DNA of 64,000 nucleotides, taken from positions 62,001-126,000 of the forward strand of contig NZ_CAAAIM010000009.1 in assembly GCF_900639985.1 (NCBI RefSeq), read 5' to 3'. The number at the start of each line of letters is the position of its first letter. Position 1 is the first letter of the stretch. This document shows positions 1 through 7,874 of this stretch, one piece after another. A model generated the notes under the pieces. That model saw nothing but the letters and a program-made list of their open reading frames with translations. It had not been told where the DNA came from and ran no database searches. A program made the position numbers and the translations under genes. The DNA comes from Legionella rowbothamii. Lineage in GTDB: Bacteria; Pseudomonadota; Gammaproteobacteria; Legionellales; Legionellaceae.

Positions 1-90
1 ATGCCGGTGCGATTACTGGGGATTGGGATTAAACTAAAGCAGCACCTGATTCATGAAGGCATTCAATTACCGCTCTTTGATTTCAATTAG
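1..90 (+). CDS. dinB: DNA polymerase IV (DinB), C-terminal end only
   Basis: An open frame from the first base to the TAG at 88-90 gives 29 residues that begin in a 'VRLLGIGIKL' stretch and end in 'QLPLFDF'. This is the usual end of Y-family DNA polymerase IV: the last part of the little-finger domain followed by the QLxLF-type sequence that binds the beta sliding clamp. The polymerase does error-prone translesion synthesis. The rest of the gene lies upstream of the window. Its stop overlaps the stop of the convergent nuclease-like gene by four bases. The identification rests on the short tail only, but the combination of RLLG and a terminal clamp-binding motif is characteristic. Confidence 0.75.
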   Translation: MPVRLLGIGIKLKQHLIHEGIQLPLFDFN

Positions 91-1646
91 TTAATCAAGG
101 TCGCGGACTTGTTATTTAACGCGGAGAGCAAAATAGATAGCCGATCATAGTGGCTCAATTCGAAAGCGGGTGGCTTTGTGTTTGCATTGGGTCCCGATGC
201 CGGGTTCCGAATTTCTCCATTTACTACATCCACACTCTTTTTAGATGCTTGAATTATTAAGGTGGAATTATATAAGCGGGAAATCATTTTGCTTTTACGT
301 CTCGCTTCCGCTGCACGTAAAAAAATGCGTGTCATTTTTCGCGCTATTTTTTCTTCCAAAGCCAAATCCTCTTCGGGGTTTTGCTTCTTTTCATTACTCC
401 ACCATTTTTGAAATGTTCCCTTTCCATAAGTTTGTTCAAATCGTTTTAAGAACGTGTAGCCAATAAATAAGCATGACCGTATGGCGAGTGTCTCAATAGA
501 CGCATACTCTAAATGATGCTCAGTACAAAACAGTTGCCAGGCATCTTTTAGTGCTTTGGCGCTAATGTGTTCCTCTCCGTAATCAATTGCTTCATGATTT
601 TTTAGCGCATGGACTAATCCCATTAACCAGGTTAGGGCATCCTGATGTTTATGAGGCCCATTAATAAACGTGGAGTCTCGGTGTTTCGAAAATTCGCTGT
701 AGTTGTAATTATAAAAAATGAGGCTTTGACGTTCTAATGTTAATAATACATTGTAAGGTGGTGACCATTTTTTTATTTCGTCCGACTCCAGTAAGGCTGC
801 TTCCAGCGGAGTATCGCATTCGATGGTTTCAATGTCCCATACTTGAGCTAGCATTTCTAATTTGCGACGGTCTCGATTTTTTACTCCACGAAAATAGGAG
901 TTCACCCGTGCTTTTAACGAGGTTGCTTTCCCAATGTATAAAATCGTTCCGTCTTCGGCGAGCATGCGGTACACCCCTGGATTAATGGACAGATTTAACC
1001 TGGCTAACCGCTCAATATTGTATTCATAGTGAATGGCCTTCTTTTCAGAAGGCTTCGTTGCTAACCAGGTTTCAAGACTGGAGTAACAGCTTATATTTGC
1101 TGTAAGGAGCTTTGGTAAAAGCTGTTGCCACACATGAATGGTCATGGAGACATGAGAGTGGATTTCATTTTTTGGTGTATTCGGCCATTTATAATATCCG
1201 GCTATCGCTTTTAAATTGTGGCTGGGAAGGTGGGGTAAGAGGCGTTTTGCAATTTTTTGCGAGCAGATTAATTTAAAATTTAACTCCTCTGTTTGGGTAT
1301 GCTCTAAATAAAACTGCTTTAAAAAGCTTTTCTCAAATTGCGCATAATGCGCAATCACGATGGGGTCAGGCCCGAGTTCATTTAAAGTCTGTTGCAATAG
1401 ATTAAATATACTTTGCGGGTCAATGCTGTGCTCCAAATCTTCTTCACTAAGATGCAGCATTTTTTTTATTTTGCTCGGAATTAACTCCTCATCAATTTTG
1501 AGTGTCCATTTTTGAATATCAAAAAAATGCAATGAGTTGGGGTCAAAAATGCACCATCCTATTTGCAGGAGACGCCCTGAGCTGGGATGCATTCCCGTGG
1601 TTTGGCAATCGAGAATGAGAATCTTTTTATGGGCTAGCTCAGTCAT
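87..1646 (-). CDS. DnaQ-like exonuclease / GIY-YIG (Cho/UvrC-like) nuclease protein
   Basis: 519 residues. The N-terminal ~190 residues have the DEDDh exonuclease layout (ILDCQTTG, AHYAQFEKSFL). Residues ~215-300 form a GIY-YIG domain (PGVYRML, then LYIGKATSLKARVNSYF) like that of UvrC and Cho, which cut damaged DNA 3' to a lesion. The family combining DnaQ-like and GIY-YIG domains is known in bacteria. The exonuclease half looks inactive: the usual DxE of ExoI reads DCQ, the ExoII Asp position is Glu, and no Asp follows the ExoIII His. The C-terminal ~200 residues have no motif I recognise. The start codon overlaps the end of the upstream helicase gene by 8 bases, so the two are probably co-translated and may act together in DNA repair. 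Confidence 0.8.
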   Translation of the reverse strand: MTELAHKKILILDCQTTGMHPSSGRLLQIGWCIFDPNSLHFFDIQKWTLKIDEELIPSKIKKMLHLSEEDLEHSIDPQSIFNLLQQTLNELGPDPIVIAHYAQFEKSFLKQFYLEHTQTEELNFKLICSQKIAKRLLPHLPSHNLKAIAGYYKWPNTPKNEIHSHVSMTIHVWQQLLPKLLTANISCYSSLETWLATKPSEKKAIHYEYNIERLARLNLSINPGVYRMLAEDGTILYIGKATSLKARVNSYFRGVKNRDRRKLEMLAQVWDIETIECDTPLEAALLESDEIKKWSPPYNVLLTLERQSLIFYNYNYSEFSKHRDSTFINGPHKHQDALTWLMGLVHALKNHEAIDYGEEHISAKALKDAWQLFCTEHHLEYASIETLAIRSCLFIGYTFLKRFEQTYGKGTFQKWWSNEKKQNPEEDLALEEKIARKMTRIFLRAAEARRKSKMISRLYNSTLIIQASKKSVDVVNGEIRNPASGPNANTKPPAFELSHYDRLSILLSALNNKSATLIN

Positions 1647-4083
1647 TGGTACTCAATGCCTCTGATCCAGTTTCGGTGTTTTGCGATTTTAAATGATTAT
1701 TGGGATTGTTCTCTTGATTCCAGAATGATTGCACATCCTTAATAATTGAGGTGGAAATCAGTTCTTGTGGTTTTTCCGAGTACCAATCTTTGGGCATGCA
1801 TTGACTGTAGGCACATTGAAGAAAGCGATTATCCATTAGCACAATTAATCCCTTGTCCGTTTCACTGCGAATGACTCTTCCTGCAGATTGAATGGCTTTT
1901 GCCATGGCAGGATAAGTGTAGGCATATTCTTGCCCTTGTTGATAATGAGTTTCGTAATAGCGTTTCATTTGCTCACGCTCCCAATCAAAAGACGGCAGGG
2001 GAGGGCCTATAATAAACGCGCCAATAGCTAATTCACCGACATAATCAATTCCTTCGGCAAACATGCCGCCTTGCACGGCAAAAAATAAATGATTCTTATT
2101 ATGTTGATGAAGCTGCATTAGAAGCGATTTTGTTTCTGGCGCGTCCATACGACGCTCTTGTCGAATTAACGTAAATTGTGAAAGGCTGGGCATTTGTGTG
2201 TAAATTTGCTCCAAAAACTCGAAGCTTGGGAAAAATACAAAATAGTTGCCTGGCTTTAAAGCGGAGAGGCGAACAATAACTTCAATTATTTTAAGACTAT
2301 TTGATTTTCTATCTCGGTATTTGGTGGATACTTGAGGAATAATAAGCAGTTTACGATGGCGAGGCGAAAAGGGTGAAGAAAATTCTTCTGTGTGTAATCG
2401 AGACGTATTTAGCCCAATGAGCTGGCTGTAGTAATCAAAGGGTTTTAAAGTGGCAGAAAAACCAATAACTTGTTGAAAGTTAGTGTAGTGTTCTTTTAAA
2501 AAGCTGGACGCATCACAACAGCTAATTTTTAAGGTATGGTTTTTAGGGTGGAACGAAATAAAAAACTCATCTCCTCCTTGATTTACAAACTCGAGTGCTG
2601 CAGTAAAATCGGACCAGTAATTAAACAACTTTAAAATCGGGTCATCGCTTTCAATGGTTAAATCCGATTCTAAATAATCAGTAAGCAATTGATTTAATTT
2701 TTCTTCTTGCTTTTGAAAAGCCTCCTCTGGGGCCCTTGTGATATGTGGTTCATAGACGTTGGGGAGCGCACAATTATCAATAAGGTTGATGCATTGATTG
2801 ATGATTTTCGTAAGCTTTTTCTGGAAGGGGTGAGGGTATCTATCGAGTGCATCTAAATAGCGCTCAAAAAATGCAACCTCCAATATAGGGGAAAAATAGT
2901 TCATGCCCCTGCTCGGTAAATTGTGTACCTCATCGATGACTAAATTAGGCTTTTCATGTTCACCCAATTGCATCCCTACCACCTGACGAGGTGTATTGGT
3001 TGATGAAAAAACATAGTTGTAGTCGCCAATAACCACATCGGTAAAGGGAATGGCCTGCATCTGCAATTCATAAGGACATACTTGATAAGTTATTGCTAGC
3101 TCTCTAAACACAGAGGCATCTAAGTTTTGTTTTTTTTGAATCTTCTTTAATAAATCATTACTAGTGCATTTCGTGTAATGATTTTCGGCAAATTCACATT
3201 GCTTACTCGTACAAATCGGTTCACTTTTCATGCACAATTTTTTTTTGGAGGTGAGCATAAGGGAAGAACATGAGGAGCCTTTTTCTTGAAGCAAATGAAC
3301 TGCATTTAAAGCGATTTGATGTTGGCTGTTCTTAGGAGTTAAATAGAGTATTTTTTGTCCTCGACTTAATGATTCCTTTAACGAGGGATACAAAATAGCA
3401 ATCGATTTGCCTAAACCGGTAGGGGCTTGAATGAGCATGGGCCTTTTATTCTTCATAGAGGACTCAACAGATTCCATTAATTCTTTTTGATGGGGTCGTG
3501 GTTGAGCAAAAGGAAAACTAATTAGACTACTTCTTTTTTTGCGACGTTTGATTCGTTTTTTTGACTCTTTGATTTCTAAGACAAGTTCTTCTAAGCGACG
3601 ATTTAACCATTCCTCAAACGCCTCTTTATTAAATTCGAAAACTAAAGGATAGGTTTTTTTATTGCGTAAGGAAACAATTAATAAATTTAATTTGGGAATG
3701 GTTTTGGTTTTTAACCAATGAATATAGCCATAGATTTGTAATTGCAGCCAGTACGGATGGGTAAAATAGTTTTCTGCAAGCCCCTCAATCAATTTTTGAG
3801 GTTCAAAGGCAGTTTTAATTTCTTCAATTCTTAGGGTTTCCTCTTGGTAAATGCCATCCATCTGTCCTGAAATGTTAAAAAAATACTGCTTATAAGTAAG
3901 CTGATGGGTGATATTTACTTCTGGAGTGTAGTTTGCATGCAATTTTAGTTGTTTGTACTGAAGGGTTTGATGCGCTTTAATGGCGAGTTTGGATGTAAGG
4001 TTAAAACCAGAATAGGTATCAATACTTCCTACTCTAGGTGAAGGAAGTGCTAAGTCTGTAACCGATAAATTATATGTTTTCAT
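1639..4083 (-). CDS. DinG/Rad3-family ATP-dependent DNA helicase with N-terminal nuclease-like domain
   Basis: About 814 residues. Walker A APTGLGKS lies near residue 228 and the DEAH-type box VIDEVHNLP near residue 384. Several cysteines between them (KKLCMKSE, ICTSKQC, VCPYE) match the Fe-S cluster region of the XPD/DinG group. The C-terminal helicase motif is SAGRVIRSETDKG. The first ~200 residues contain a GxxDG...EEIK pattern consistent with a PD-(D/E)xK nuclease fold, as in bacterial helicases of this class. The likely role is unwinding of damaged or structured DNA. I chose the ATG at 4083 (MKTYNLSV) because the 17 residues upstream of it (possible ATG at 4134) are hydrophobic and unlike the family; neither start has a strong ribosome-binding site. 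It forms an operon with the nuclease gene downstream. Confidence 0.82.
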   Translation of the reverse strand: MKTYNLSVTDLALPSPRVGSIDTYSGFNLTSKLAIKAHQTLQYKQLKLHANYTPEVNITHQLTYKQYFFNISGQMDGIYQEETLRIEEIKTAFEPQKLIEGLAENYFTHPYWLQLQIYGYIHWLKTKTIPKLNLLIVSLRNKKTYPLVFEFNKEAFEEWLNRRLEELVLEIKESKKRIKRRKKRSSLISFPFAQPRPHQKELMESVESSMKNKRPMLIQAPTGLGKSIAILYPSLKESLSRGQKILYLTPKNSQHQIALNAVHLLQEKGSSCSSLMLTSKKKLCMKSEPICTSKQCEFAENHYTKCTSNDLLKKIQKKQNLDASVFRELAITYQVCPYELQMQAIPFTDVVIGDYNYVFSSTNTPRQVVGMQLGEHEKPNLVIDEVHNLPSRGMNYFSPILEVAFFERYLDALDRYPHPFQKKLTKIINQCINLIDNCALPNVYEPHITRAPEEAFQKQEEKLNQLLTDYLESDLTIESDDPILKLFNYWSDFTAALEFVNQGGDEFFISFHPKNHTLKISCCDASSFLKEHYTNFQQVIGFSATLKPFDYYSQLIGLNTSRLHTEEFSSPFSPRHRKLLIIPQVSTKYRDRKSNSLKIIEVIVRLSALKPGNYFVFFPSFEFLEQIYTQMPSLSQFTLIRQERRMDAPETKSLLMQLHQHNKNHLFFAVQGGMFAEGIDYVGELAIGAFIIGPPLPSFDWEREQMKRYYETHYQQGQEYAYTYPAMAKAIQSAGRVIRSETDKGLIVLMDNRFLQCAYSQCMPKDWYSEKPQELISTSIIKDVQSFWNQENNPNNHLKSQNTETGSEALSTND

Positions 4084-4465
4084 TGCAACAAAAAGATAAA
4101 AATAGAAGTGCCCATTGAAAATAAGATGAATCATTTACTTATCGAGGCACGAAGCGTTCATGATAGCATAGGAGCAGATAAAATGGTGCTTATTTGTACT
4201 TTTGTTTGAGCTAAGTCCCTTTCTGCTTTTGCTCTGTTGCTTTAGCAGGGGAGGTAATTTAGTGTTCTTTTTCTTTTTTAGACTGTCTTTAAGTTCGACC
4301 ACTGAATCTTTGCTTTGATTTGTTGTTTTTAAACCTTTTGGTCGGACTTTTTAGGACATGTGGAAAGGTCTCTACTCGTCAATGCGGAGGCGTTGTAAAC
4401 TATAAAGACATTACAAGCCAATAAGAAATCTAAAATGCTACAATAACTTGAACTATCATCGAGAA

Positions 4466-4479
4466 TAAGAAATTTCTTA
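4466..4479 (+). promoter_or_regulatory. LetA-type response-regulator binding site
   Basis: The 14-base perfect palindrome TAAGAAATTTCTTA matches the published Legionella LetA consensus TNAGAAATTTCTNA exactly. It lies about 58 bases upstream of a TATGAT -10-like hexamer (4525-4530), the kind of distance expected for the activator site of the rsmY and rsmZ small-RNA promoters. This site is the main reason for calling the downstream transcript a LetA/LetS-controlled small RNA. Confidence 0.85.
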
Positions 4480-4536
4480 CATGATAATGCGCTATTTTGA
4501 GTTTCATTCTTGATAATTGTTCGCTATGATTAATGA

Positions 4537-4650
4537 AGTACGAGGAAAGACAGCGGACGTCTTAAAAGGATTGTTTAGAATGCATTAAGGATGATGCACT
4601 ACCACAAGGATGTGGTCTGTCTCCTCGGAACACTAATTTACTTCTTCATT
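4537..4650 (+). ncRNA. RsmY/RsmZ-type CsrA-sequestering small RNA
   Basis: About 110 bases downstream of the LetA box carry six GGA motifs (near 4544, 4555, 4568, 4589, 4608 and 4627). At least one sits in a classic CsrA-binding hairpin, CCACA-AGGA-TGTGG (4602-4615); a second GGA is in the loop of GCAT...ATGC (4582-4597). The ends close on each other: CGAGGA/TCCTCG and GACAG/CTGTC pair 4541-4553 with 4617-4627. In Legionella such RNAs titrate CsrA and switch cells to the transmissive phase. The 5' end is inferred from the -10 at 4525-4530. The 3' end is uncertain because no clear T-run follows. I cannot tell whether it is RsmY or RsmZ. Confidence 0.82.
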
Positions 4651-4795
4651 TAATCATTAAGAATCTATCCCTTTAAAATCTCATCTTTAAGTTGCCTACA
4701 TGGTTTCAATTTGAACTTTTCGAACCTAAAGGCATCGGATGGGGGATTCAGGATAATTTCAAATAAAGCAAAATTTTGTCATAAATTTTAGTGAG

Positions 4796-5494
4796 TTAAA
4801 TTTTCATTTTGGGACGAACATGGCTTAAGCCTCCATCCACTGCAAGAACTTGTCCAGTGATCCAACTATTTTCTGGGCTTAATAAAAATATAATCGCTTG
4901 AGCAATATCTTCGGGTGTTCCAATACGTCCCAAAGGATGCATTGCTTTTGATGCATTATAAACGAGCTGATTATTTACTAAAGGAGAGGTCAAAGGGCTA
5001 TCGACCATTCCTGGCGCTACCACATTGACTCTTAAGTTATTCGACGCATAAGTCGCTGATGCTGATTGAGCAAGACCGATAATTCCTGCTTTCGCCGCAG
5101 CAATTGCCTCATGATTAGCTAGCCCTACCAATGCTGCTGCTGATGAGATCAATACTACTGAGCCGCCTTTTTTCATCATCAAACCCGCAGCACGGATCGT
5201 AGCAAAAGCGGTGGTTAACGACGCATTAATGCATGCTTGGTACTCATCTAATGTTGTTGTATGAGCAGATTTCAACAATAAAGAGCCTGCGCAGTTGACA
5301 ACCCCATCTAGACTACCGACACTATCAAAAACCGAAGTAACCGCATCAAAGTCGCTGGCATCGAGCAAGAAGTCTGGATTAATCTTATGGTTATCTCTTG
5401 CGGTGGTAAATACCTTATCGCCACGGTTTCTCAACAACGTGGTGACGGATTGTCCAATTGCACTGCTTGCCGCGATAACTAAATAACGTGCCAT
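4796..5494 (-). CDS. Short-chain dehydrogenase/reductase family protein, catalytic Tyr absent
   Basis: 232 residues with a Rossmann fold. The cofactor-binding glycine region is AASSAIGQSV, the NNAG equivalent is NCAGS, and the strand with the active-site Ser is LISSAAA. The end (WITGQVLAVDGG) is the standard SDR C-terminus. The YxxxK motif reads IAAAK, so the catalytic Tyr is replaced by Ile. Either the protein uses another residue or it is not a classical reductase. The ATG at 5494 is preferred over a TTG four codons upstream. No close neighbours on the same strand suggest a pathway. The substrate is unknown. Confidence 0.72.
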   Translation of the reverse strand: MARYLVIAASSAIGQSVTTLLRNRGDKVFTTARDNHKINPDFLLDASDFDAVTSVFDSVGSLDGVVNCAGSLLLKSAHTTTLDEYQACINASLTTAFATIRAAGLMMKKGGSVVLISSAAALVGLANHEAIAAAKAGIIGLAQSASATYASNNLRVNVVAPGMVDSPLTSPLVNNQLVYNASKAMHPLGRIGTPEDIAQAIIFLLSPENSWITGQVLAVDGGLSHVRPKMKI

Positions 5495-6173
5495 AGTAAA
5501 ATTCAAAAAATAAATAATTTAGCTACACTATGCTTGAGGAAATTTAAAAGTTCAATAGATGGAAACAAATAGTAAATTCATAGGCGCATTAACTTATACA
5601 ATTAAATGGTACAAAAAAATTTATCTCGTTACGGGTTTAACACTTTTAGGAGCTTTCCATGAGTGAGTTTGCTAACCGTCACCATTGTAGTGCCACTTTA
5701 TTTATTAGTTTTTGGTTTAGATTATGTTGCTAAAGTATCTATTTAAGAGGGTTTCTATTTTAAATTACGTGCAGGAGTAATGGTTTTTACCATAGGGAGA
5801 TTATTAATCATTCATTTCAAGCCCCCCTTAGTCTTAAAGCCTAGGTATTTGATAAATTATTGTACACATGCAATAATTTAGTATTAGGCGTTTAATGCAG
5901 TCATCAAGCATTTTAATGTGGGTAGGCATTTAAAAATTATTTGCCTTAATTGAATGTTCGTAGCTCAGCGGAGTGATGAAATGCATCCAGTACTTGTTTT
6001 TATTGAACGTTATGGAATTTTAAGGTTGGCATAATAACACCATCATCATCTCGCATCAGGGCTTTCGATGGTGGAAATAGATATGGGTATGCTCGGGGAC
6101 TTTGAACTGGAGCCTAAATCAGTATTAGCAGAGGATCGAATGAAGGACGGGCTGCTGATATTTATGGAGAACT
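5495..6173. other. Gap without a convincing gene
   Basis: Both strands are full of stops, and the longest frames do not resemble known proteins. A frame opening at 6068 runs into the DUF2177 gene but out of register with it, and its first ~35 residues resemble nothing I know. A strong Shine-Dalgarno (GGAG) lies just before 6174 and belongs to that gene. No tRNA or terminator with a good T-run was seen. Confidence 0.4.
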
Positions 6174-6587
6174 ATGATGAAACAGATAGGCTTATTTTTC
6201 TTAACGATGATTTGTGTTTTTGTATTGGATATGATTTGGCTTGGTTTCATTGCCAAAAATATTTATGCAGAAAACATTGGCATGCTATTACGCAAATCAG
6301 GTGGAGGCATGGCGCCTATTTGGTGGGCAGCCGTAGTTGTTTATGTTTGCATCGCCCTAGGAATTCTTTATTTTGTTCTACCCAGTGCACAGGGGAATTA
6401 TCTGCAAGCTGTTGCTGGAGGAATAATCCTTGGCGTTGTGACTTATGGTATCTACGATTTCACCAATTACTCAATTCTTACGAACTGGCCTTTGAAGATA
6501 ACATTAATCGATTTTATTTGGGGAATGGTTTTATGTGGACTGAGCAGCTTAATGGCTGCATTCATTCAGAATCGATTTTTTTCTTAA
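6174..6587 (+). CDS. DUF2177 family inner-membrane protein
   Basis: 137 residues with four predicted membrane helices. It shows the DUF2177 pattern: an N-terminal helix ending in LDMIWLGFIAKNIY, a central GGMAPIWWAA, and VTYGIYDFTNYSIL followed by a last helix. The function is not established; genes of this family often lie near cyclopropane synthase/DUF1365 cassettes, as here. Two ATG codons in tandem (6174 and 6177) follow a GGAG ribosome-binding site, so the start may be three bases later. The 3' end overlaps the convergent DUF1295 gene by 26 bases, which gives the two mRNAs complementary ends. Confidence 0.78.
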   Translation: MMKQIGLFFLTMICVFVLDMIWLGFIAKNIYAENIGMLLRKSGGGMAPIWWAAVVVYVCIALGILYFVLPSAQGNYLQAVAGGIILGVVTYGIYDFTNYSILTNWPLKITLIDFIWGMVLCGLSSLMAAFIQNRFFS

Positions 6588-7335
6588 ACCAAGGGAAAAA
6601 CATTGGCGTTTGTTTTTGATACTCAATGTATTTTTGCCCTCTGGATTCTATGGAGCCTCTTTCTGTTAAGGGGCCTGTCATACGAGTAAATATAATATAA
6701 AGCATTAATGGCGAAACTAAGCCCAAATATCCTATGTTTGACTGTAACGCCAGTAAAGCGAATCCTATCCAGCTTAACCAATCAAAAAAATAATTCGGAT
6801 GTCGTGAATAATTCCATAAACCTAGGTTACAGACCTCTCCTTTATGCCGCATTTTAAAGCCCTGCAGTTGCAAATCTGCTACTGTCTCTCCGATAATTCC
6901 TACTGTAATAATGAAAAATGCAAGGATATCTATCAGGGTAATATGAGTCAGTCCTGATTGGCTAATCAAAAAAAATACACTTGAAATAACTAAAATGAGC
7001 AGGCCCTGGAGTTGATAATTAATAAAAAAACCAAGGGAAGGACTTATTTTCCAACGGCTACTGAGTTCAGTATAACGCCTGTCCACATGTCCTTCCCTTA
7101 TTCGGGTGTACCATAAATAAAAGGCAAGGCGCCAAGCCCAGATAATGAGAAGAATGCCCGTAACTTGAGTACGAAAATTTAAAGGGACCAAATACAAATA
7201 GATTAATCCTGAAACCATTAATCCTAATGACCAAGAAACATCCACAACTGAAGGATTTTTTAAAATGCGATATAATCCCCACATAAAAATCATTTGTAAA
7301 AAAAGATAAATCATTACTATGGTTATCGCATGCAT
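6562..7335 (-). CDS. DUF1295 family membrane protein (steroid 5-alpha-reductase-like)
   Basis: About 257 residues and six to seven membrane helices. The C-terminal part has WNYSRHPNYFFDW near residue 176, the NADPH-binding signature shared by DUF1295, steroid 5-alpha reductases and sterol reductases, followed by a conserved helix and PLTERG. This suggests a membrane-bound reductase acting on a lipid double bond. It is the last gene of a compact run with the fatty-acid methylase, DUF2878, DUF1365 and an FAD oxidoreductase, starting 5 bases after the DUF2878 stop. I chose the ATG at 7335 because longer versions run into the upstream gene. The exact substrate is unknown. Confidence 0.8.
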   Translation of the reverse strand: MHAITIVMIYLFLQMIFMWGLYRILKNPSVVDVSWSLGLMVSGLIYLYLVPLNFRTQVTGILLIIWAWRLAFYLWYTRIREGHVDRRYTELSSRWKISPSLGFFINYQLQGLLILVISSVFFLISQSGLTHITLIDILAFFIITVGIIGETVADLQLQGFKMRHKGEVCNLGLWNYSRHPNYFFDWLSWIGFALLALQSNIGYLGLVSPLMLYIIFTRMTGPLTERGSIESRGQKYIEYQKQTPMFFPWFKKKIDSE

Positions 7336-7340
7336 TATTT

Positions 7341-7874
7341 TTAGGCCTTTATTTTTTGATATAAATACGCGCAAAATGGCAATAGAAAACACCACATTAC
7401 TCCGATGAAAAGACAAGTAGTGATGCTGCCATAAGGAAAAAAAGCTGCCCCCAGCACTCCTCCAATGTGAAATGCCAAGGAAAAACCGACACCTGCCAAA
7501 AGTCCAAGTAAAAATAGATGATCAAATAGCTTACTTAATGTGGCATATAAAACAACGGTAAAACTTATCCATAGAGTTATCATCCATGGAGAAGTAAAAT
7601 AGGGAGAAAAAGGATTTGCAGAATAAATTACAATCCCTTTATAAACCAGAGTACTATCGAATAGAGTACTAATAGAGATGACTATTGCTAATAAAAGCCA
7701 TAGCCCTTGTAGAGATCTTCCCGTTTGATGCTGCCAGTACACTTGTAACCCTACAAAAAAAACTACCATAAGAGGACTTATCCATGCATATCCCCGAGCA
7801 GCAAGAATAATGCAAGCAAACCAAGCGAGATAATAAGCAGTGGTATGAATCAGATAATGTAGTGTATTCATCAT
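7341..7874 (-). CDS. DUF2878 family inner-membrane protein
   Basis: 177 residues, almost entirely hydrophobic, with about five membrane helices. The conserved core is PWMITLWISF and a following G-rich helix with GVLGAAFF, as in the DUF2878 family. The family has no proven biochemical role, but its genes repeatedly sit beside cyclopropane-fatty-acid synthase and DUF1365 genes, which points to membrane-lipid modification. The start overlaps the stop of the methyltransferase gene in an ATGA arrangement, so translation is probably coupled. Confidence 0.75.
   Translation of the reverse strand: MMNTLHYLIHTTAYYLAWFACIILAARGYAWISPLMVVFFVGLQVYWQHQTGRSLQGLWLLLAIVISISTLFDSTLVYKGIVIYSANPFSPYFTSPWMITLWISFTVVLYATLSKLFDHLFLLGLLAGVGFSLAFHIGGVLGAAFFPYGSITTCLFIGVMWCFLLPFCAYLYQKIKA

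Noticed and set aside
4293..4347. GTTCGACCA...TGGTCGGAC inverted repeat followed by a T-run
   Set aside because: The loop is about 37 bases and the stem has a G-T pair. It could be a weak terminator, but no gene on that strand ends before it.
5950..5985. 'gtagctcagcggagtg' recalls the D-arm of a tRNA
   Set aside because: The following bases do not form an anticodon arm or a T-arm with GTTCGA, so no tRNA is supported.
6068..6619. Plus-strand reading of 183 codons starting at 6068
   Set aside because: It covers the DUF2177 gene in another frame, and the translation after residue 40 is unlike a protein (Cys- and Trp-rich). Its first residues show no family.
7067..7282. Minus-strand alternative frames inside DUF1295 and DUF2878
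   Set aside because: They lie entirely within genes with clear family motifs and have no ribosome-binding sites.
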